Source: Cauispirillum nitrogeniifigens
GTDB lineage: Bacteria > Pseudomonadota > Alphaproteobacteria > Rhodospirillales > Rhodospirillaceae
Direction of reading: 5' to 3'
Length of the DNA stretch: 64,000 bases
Assembly (NCBI RefSeq): GCF_049800675.1
Contig: NZ_JBLOOT010000010.1
Span: 1-64,000, forward strand
The position numbers were made by a program, and so were the translations under genes. Within the stretch, counting starts at the first letter, position 1. Each line of letters starts with the position of its first letter. This document shows positions 61,801 through 64,000 of this stretch, piece by piece. A model generated the notes under the pieces. It saw nothing but the letters and a program-made list of their open reading frames with translations, was not told the DNA's origin and made no database searches.

Positions 61801-62286
61801 ATGTCTGTGCTCAAGGATTCGCCCCTGGCGCTGAGCCGCCGCCAGTTGCTGACCGCCGCCGGCACCGGCCTGGTGGCCGCCGCCGGCCTGTCGGTCATCG
61901 CCGCCCGTCCGGCCGCCGCCGCCGACGCGGCCTCTGTCGACGAGCAGATCACCAAGCTGGCCGGTGGCGCCCCGAAGGACGGCAAGGTCAAGGTCGACGG
62001 CCCCGAGATCGCCGAGAACGGCAACACCGTTCCGGTGACCATCGAGGTCGAAAGCCCGATGACCGCCGACAACTACGTCAAGGCGGTGCACGTCTTCGCC
62101 GACGGCAACCCGACCCCGGTCGTCGCCTCGTTCACCTTCACCCCGCTGGCGGGCAAGGCTTTCGCCAAGTTCCGCATCCGCCTCGCCAAGACCCAGAACG
62201 TCAAGGCCGTGGCGCTGATGAGCGACGGGACCGCCTACGTCGGTTCCAAGGAGATCAAGGTCACCATCGGCGGCTGCGGCGGCTGA
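61801..62286 (+). CDS. soxY: Thiosulfate oxidation carrier protein SoxY
   Basis: 161 residues. A Tat signal (SRRQLLTAAGTGLVAAAGL, about 12-42) and an immunoglobulin-like body (ENGNTVPVTIEVESPMTADNYVKAV, VVASFTFTPLAGKAFAKFRIRL) end in the diagnostic VTIGGCGG, with Cys159 that carries the sulfur substrate covalently. SoxYZ shuttles the bound intermediate between SoxAX, SoxB and SoxCD in the periplasm. GGAGGAAGAAGGGA lies upstream of the ATG. soxX and soxA are not in front of it, unlike in Paracoccus, and might lie after soxB. Confidence 0.95.
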   Translation: MSVLKDSPLALSRRQLLTAAGTGLVAAAGLSVIAARPAAAADAASVDEQITKLAGGAPKDGKVKVDGPEIAENGNTVPVTIEVESPMTADNYVKAVHVFADGNPTPVVASFTFTPLAGKAFAKFRIRLAKTQNVKAVALMSDGTAYVGSKEIKVTIGGCGG

Positions 62287-62338
62287 GGCACCTTCGGACA
62301 AGCATCAGGAACGGCCGAAAGCCGAGGAGAACACGACC

Positions 62339-62665
62339 ATGTCTGCTGCCAAGCCGCGCGTGAAGGTGCCGAGCACCGCCAAGAAGGGTGAGATCTTCGA
62401 GATCAAGACCGTGATCTCCCACACCATGGAGTCCGGCCAGCGCAAGGCCGCCGATGGCAAGCCCATCCCGCGCCAGATCATCAACAAGTTCGTCTGCACC
62501 TACAACGGCAAGGAGGTCATGACCTCCGAGTGGCATCCGTCCATCTCCGCCAACCCCTACCTGGAGTTCTTCTGCACCGCCACCGAGAGCGGCAAGCTGG
62601 AGTTCGCCTGGCATGACGACAATGGCGAAGTCTACACGACCAGCGCCGACATCACCGTGACCTGA
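62339..62665 (+). CDS. soxZ: Thiosulfate oxidation protein SoxZ
   Basis: 108 residues with the SoxZ pattern KPRVKVPSTAKKGEIFEIKTVISHTMESGQR, GKPIPRQIINKFVCTYNGKEV and SGKLEFAWHDDNGEVYTTSADITV. No signal peptide: SoxZ is exported with SoxY by the Tat pathway as a complex. It is 52 bases downstream of soxY, with a GAGGAGAA site. Confidence 0.96.
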   Translation: MSAAKPRVKVPSTAKKGEIFEIKTVISHTMESGQRKAADGKPIPRQIINKFVCTYNGKEVMTSEWHPSISANPYLEFFCTATESGKLEFAWHDDNGEVYTTSADITVT

Positions 62666-63027
62666 TCGCGTCCCCGATCCTCGGGACGACGGCACTGCGG
62701 GGCGGTCGCGCGGGGTCACCCCCGCCCGGCCTCCCGCCTGCCCGGCACTCCCGGCCAGGGCCGCCGGGAGCGCATGACGGCCGCGACGCCGCGCAGCGCC
62801 GCTGCGGCGCCCCGCCCCCGGCAGATGGGGCCCCGGCAGAAGGGGCCCCGGCCGAAGCGGCGCCGCCCGCCCACGGGCACCCGGCACCCCGGCCGCGCGC
62901 CTCTACCGCGATCCTCCTGACCTTTTTCAGGCGCCCCCCATCCGCCCGCCGGGGCGGATACGGCGTCCGGGCGCCTGCGGCCAAGGCGGCCACCACCGGA
63001 CACGGACAGACTTGGAGATGCCCCGAC
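62666..63027. other. Intergenic region between soxZ and soxB
   Basis: 362 bases of very GC-rich DNA without a supported gene. It contains three tandem 15-base units (62816-62860) and a CCTGACCTTTTTCAGGCG segment near 62920 that forms a small hairpin (CCTGA/TCAGG). Reading frames on the minus strand here are low-complexity and not believable. Confidence 0.6.
62816..62860 (+). repeat. Three tandem 15-base repeats
   Basis: Units CCCCGGCAGATGGGG, CCCCGGCAGAAGGGG and CCCCGGCCGAAGCGG lie head to tail. Each unit is itself near-palindromic (CCCC...GGGG). They are short and noncoding, between soxZ and soxB. Confidence 0.85.
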
Positions 63028-64000
63028 ATGCTCAGCCGTCGTGATTTCCTTCAGGTGGCCATCGCCGCCGCCGCCTTCGCCGGCCCGGTCGCCGGCACGC
63101 TGGGGCGCGCCGCCGCGTCCCAGGCGCTGACCCAGGACGCCCTGCTGTCCTTCGACCCCGTCGGGCAGGTCACGCTGCTGAACTTCACCGACATCCACGC
63201 CCAGCTCGTGCCGGTGTACTTCCGCGAGCCGTCGGTGAACATCGGCGTCGGCGGCGTCGCCGGCCTGGTGCCGCACCTGACCGGGACGAGTCTGCTCAAC
63301 GCCTATGGCATCAAGGCCGGGACGCCCCAGGCCTACGCCCTGGCCCACAACGACTTCGACCAGTTGGCCCGCCAGTACGGGCGGGTCGGCGGCGTCGCCC
63401 ACATGGCGACCCTGGTCAAGGCCATCCGCGCCCAGCGCCCGGACAACACCCTGCTCATCGACTGCGGCGACACCTGGCAGGGGTCCTACACCTCGCTGGA
63501 GTCGCGGGGCGAGGACATGGTGCGGGTGATGAACGCCCTGGGCGTCGACGTCATGACCGCCCACTGGGAGTTCACCTACGGCGCCGAGCGGGTCAAGGAA
63601 CTGGTGGAGAAGCTGAACTTCCCGTTCCTGTGCGCCAACGTCCGCGACACCACCTGGGAGGAGCCGGTGTTCGAGGACACCGCCTTCTTCGAGCGCGGCG
63701 GCGTCAAGGTGGCCGTCATCGGCCAGGCCTTCCCCTACACCCCGGTGGCCAACCCCCGCCACATGATCCCCGACTGGTCCTTCGGCATCCGCGACGACGC
63801 CATGCAGGAGCGCGTCGACGCCGCCCGCGCCGAGGGCGCCGAGCTGGTGGTGGTGGCCTCCCACAACGGCTTCGACGTCGACCGCAAGATGGCCGGCCGG
63901 GTCAAGGGCATCGACGTGCTGCTGACGGGCCACACCCACGACGCCCTGCCCGACGTGGTGCGCGTCGGCGACACCCTGCTGGTGGCCTCGGGCTCGCACG
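63028..64000 (+). CDS. soxB: Thiosulfohydrolase SoxB, N-terminal part (cut by window end)
   Basis: 324 codons are visible. A Tat signal (LSRRDFLQVAIAAAAFAGPVAG) is followed by the metallophosphatase-like core: NFTDIHAQLVPVYFREPS (Asp/His metal ligands), DCGDTWQGSYTSL, VDVMTAHWEFTYG (the SoxB replacement of the GNHE motif), SHNGFDVDRKMAG and GHTHDALPD. SoxB is a dimanganese enzyme that hydrolyses sulfate from the SoxY-bound thiosulfate conjugate. ATG at 63028 is preceded by TTGGAG. The C-terminal substrate domain lies beyond the window. Confidence 0.95.
   Translation, partial: MLSRRDFLQVAIAAAAFAGPVAGTLGRAAASQALTQDALLSFDPVGQVTLLNFTDIHAQLVPVYFREPSVNIGVGGVAGLVPHLTGTSLLNAYGIKAGTPQAYALAHNDFDQLARQYGRVGGVAHMATLVKAIRAQRPDNTLLIDCGDTWQGSYTSLESRGEDMVRVMNALGVDVMTAHWEFTYGAERVKELVEKLNFPFLCANVRDTTWEEPVFEDTAFFERGGVKVAVIGQAFPYTPVANPRHMIPDWSFGIRDDAMQERVDAARAEGAELVVVASHNGFDVDRKMAGRVKGIDVLLTGHTHDALPDVVRVGDTLLVASGSH

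Noticed and set aside
62652..63029. Minus-strand frame with SAGAP repeats between soxZ and soxB
   Set aside because: The repeated peptide simply reflects the 15-base DNA repeats; no start site or similarity supports a gene.

Overview
The window is high-GC DNA from an alphaproteobacterium. Gene families and gene order (ATP12 chaperone, PccB, a crcB-rluC-HAD run, two tuf genes, tRNA-Tyr/tRNA-Gly/tuf/tRNA-Trp/secE order, Sox genes) fit best with Rhodospirillales. That placement is inferred from families and synteny; no rRNA gene is present. No insertion sequence, phage or CRISPR array was seen. Coding density is high, and most intergenic gaps are short.

Layout. (1) 1-10.2 kb: the 5' end of a propionyl-CoA carboxylase beta gene on the minus strand, then ispZ/yciB and a degenerate sensor histidine kinase on the plus strand. 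These are followed by a tightly packed minus-strand run, listed in transcription order: degP-like protease, rarA, crcB, rluC-type pseudouridine synthase, HAD phosphatase, AsmA, ATP12. Several of these genes overlap by 1-22 bases. (2) 10.2-29.5 kb, minus strand: the alpha, spc, S10 and str ribosomal clusters in transcription order rpsL-rpsG-fusA-tuf-rpsJ-rplCDWB-rpsS-rplV-rpsC-rplP-rpmC-rpsQ-rplNXE-rpsNH-rplFR-rpsE-rpmD-rplO-secY-adk-rpsMK-rpoA-rplQ. The run has a good promoter at its head and a rho-independent terminator after rplQ. (3) 29.5-44.1 kb, minus strand: tRNA-Tyr, tRNA-Gly, a second tuf almost identical to the first, tRNA-Trp, secE, nusG, rplKAJL and rpoBC. RpoB carries an extra segment of about 120 residues that looks like a duplicated copy of its own lineage-variable module. 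(4) 44.2-45.2 kb: divergent rlmB and tRNA-Thr.

(5) 45.3-53.7 kb, plus strand: a compact six-gene operon that looks like an unrecognised natural-product or lipid pathway. It encodes a fatty acyl-AMP ligase, a protein of two fused cytochrome P450-like domains, an acyl carrier protein, a carbamoyltransferase, a radical SAM enzyme and an alpha/beta-hydrolase thioesterase with a cysteine nucleophile. No ketosynthase or NRPS module is present. The simplest reading is that a ready-made fatty acid is activated, held on the carrier protein, oxidised and carbamoylated, further modified by the radical enzyme, then released. Two small hypothetical genes follow.

(6) 54.3-57.3 kb, minus strand: a heme-o-synthase-like prenyltransferase, a heme-copper-oxidase-like subunit I that lacks the usual paired copper histidines, a DUF420 protein and a 45-residue membrane peptide. 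(7) 57.6-64 kb: a DUF2189 membrane protein and a sulfur-oxidation locus. In that locus soxS-like, tusA and dsrE2 (minus) are divergent from a YeeE/SoxT sulfur-compound transporter, which is followed by soxY, soxZ and the start of soxB, cut by the window edge. Together these point to periplasmic thiosulfate oxidation coupled to cytoplasmic sulfur-carrier proteins.
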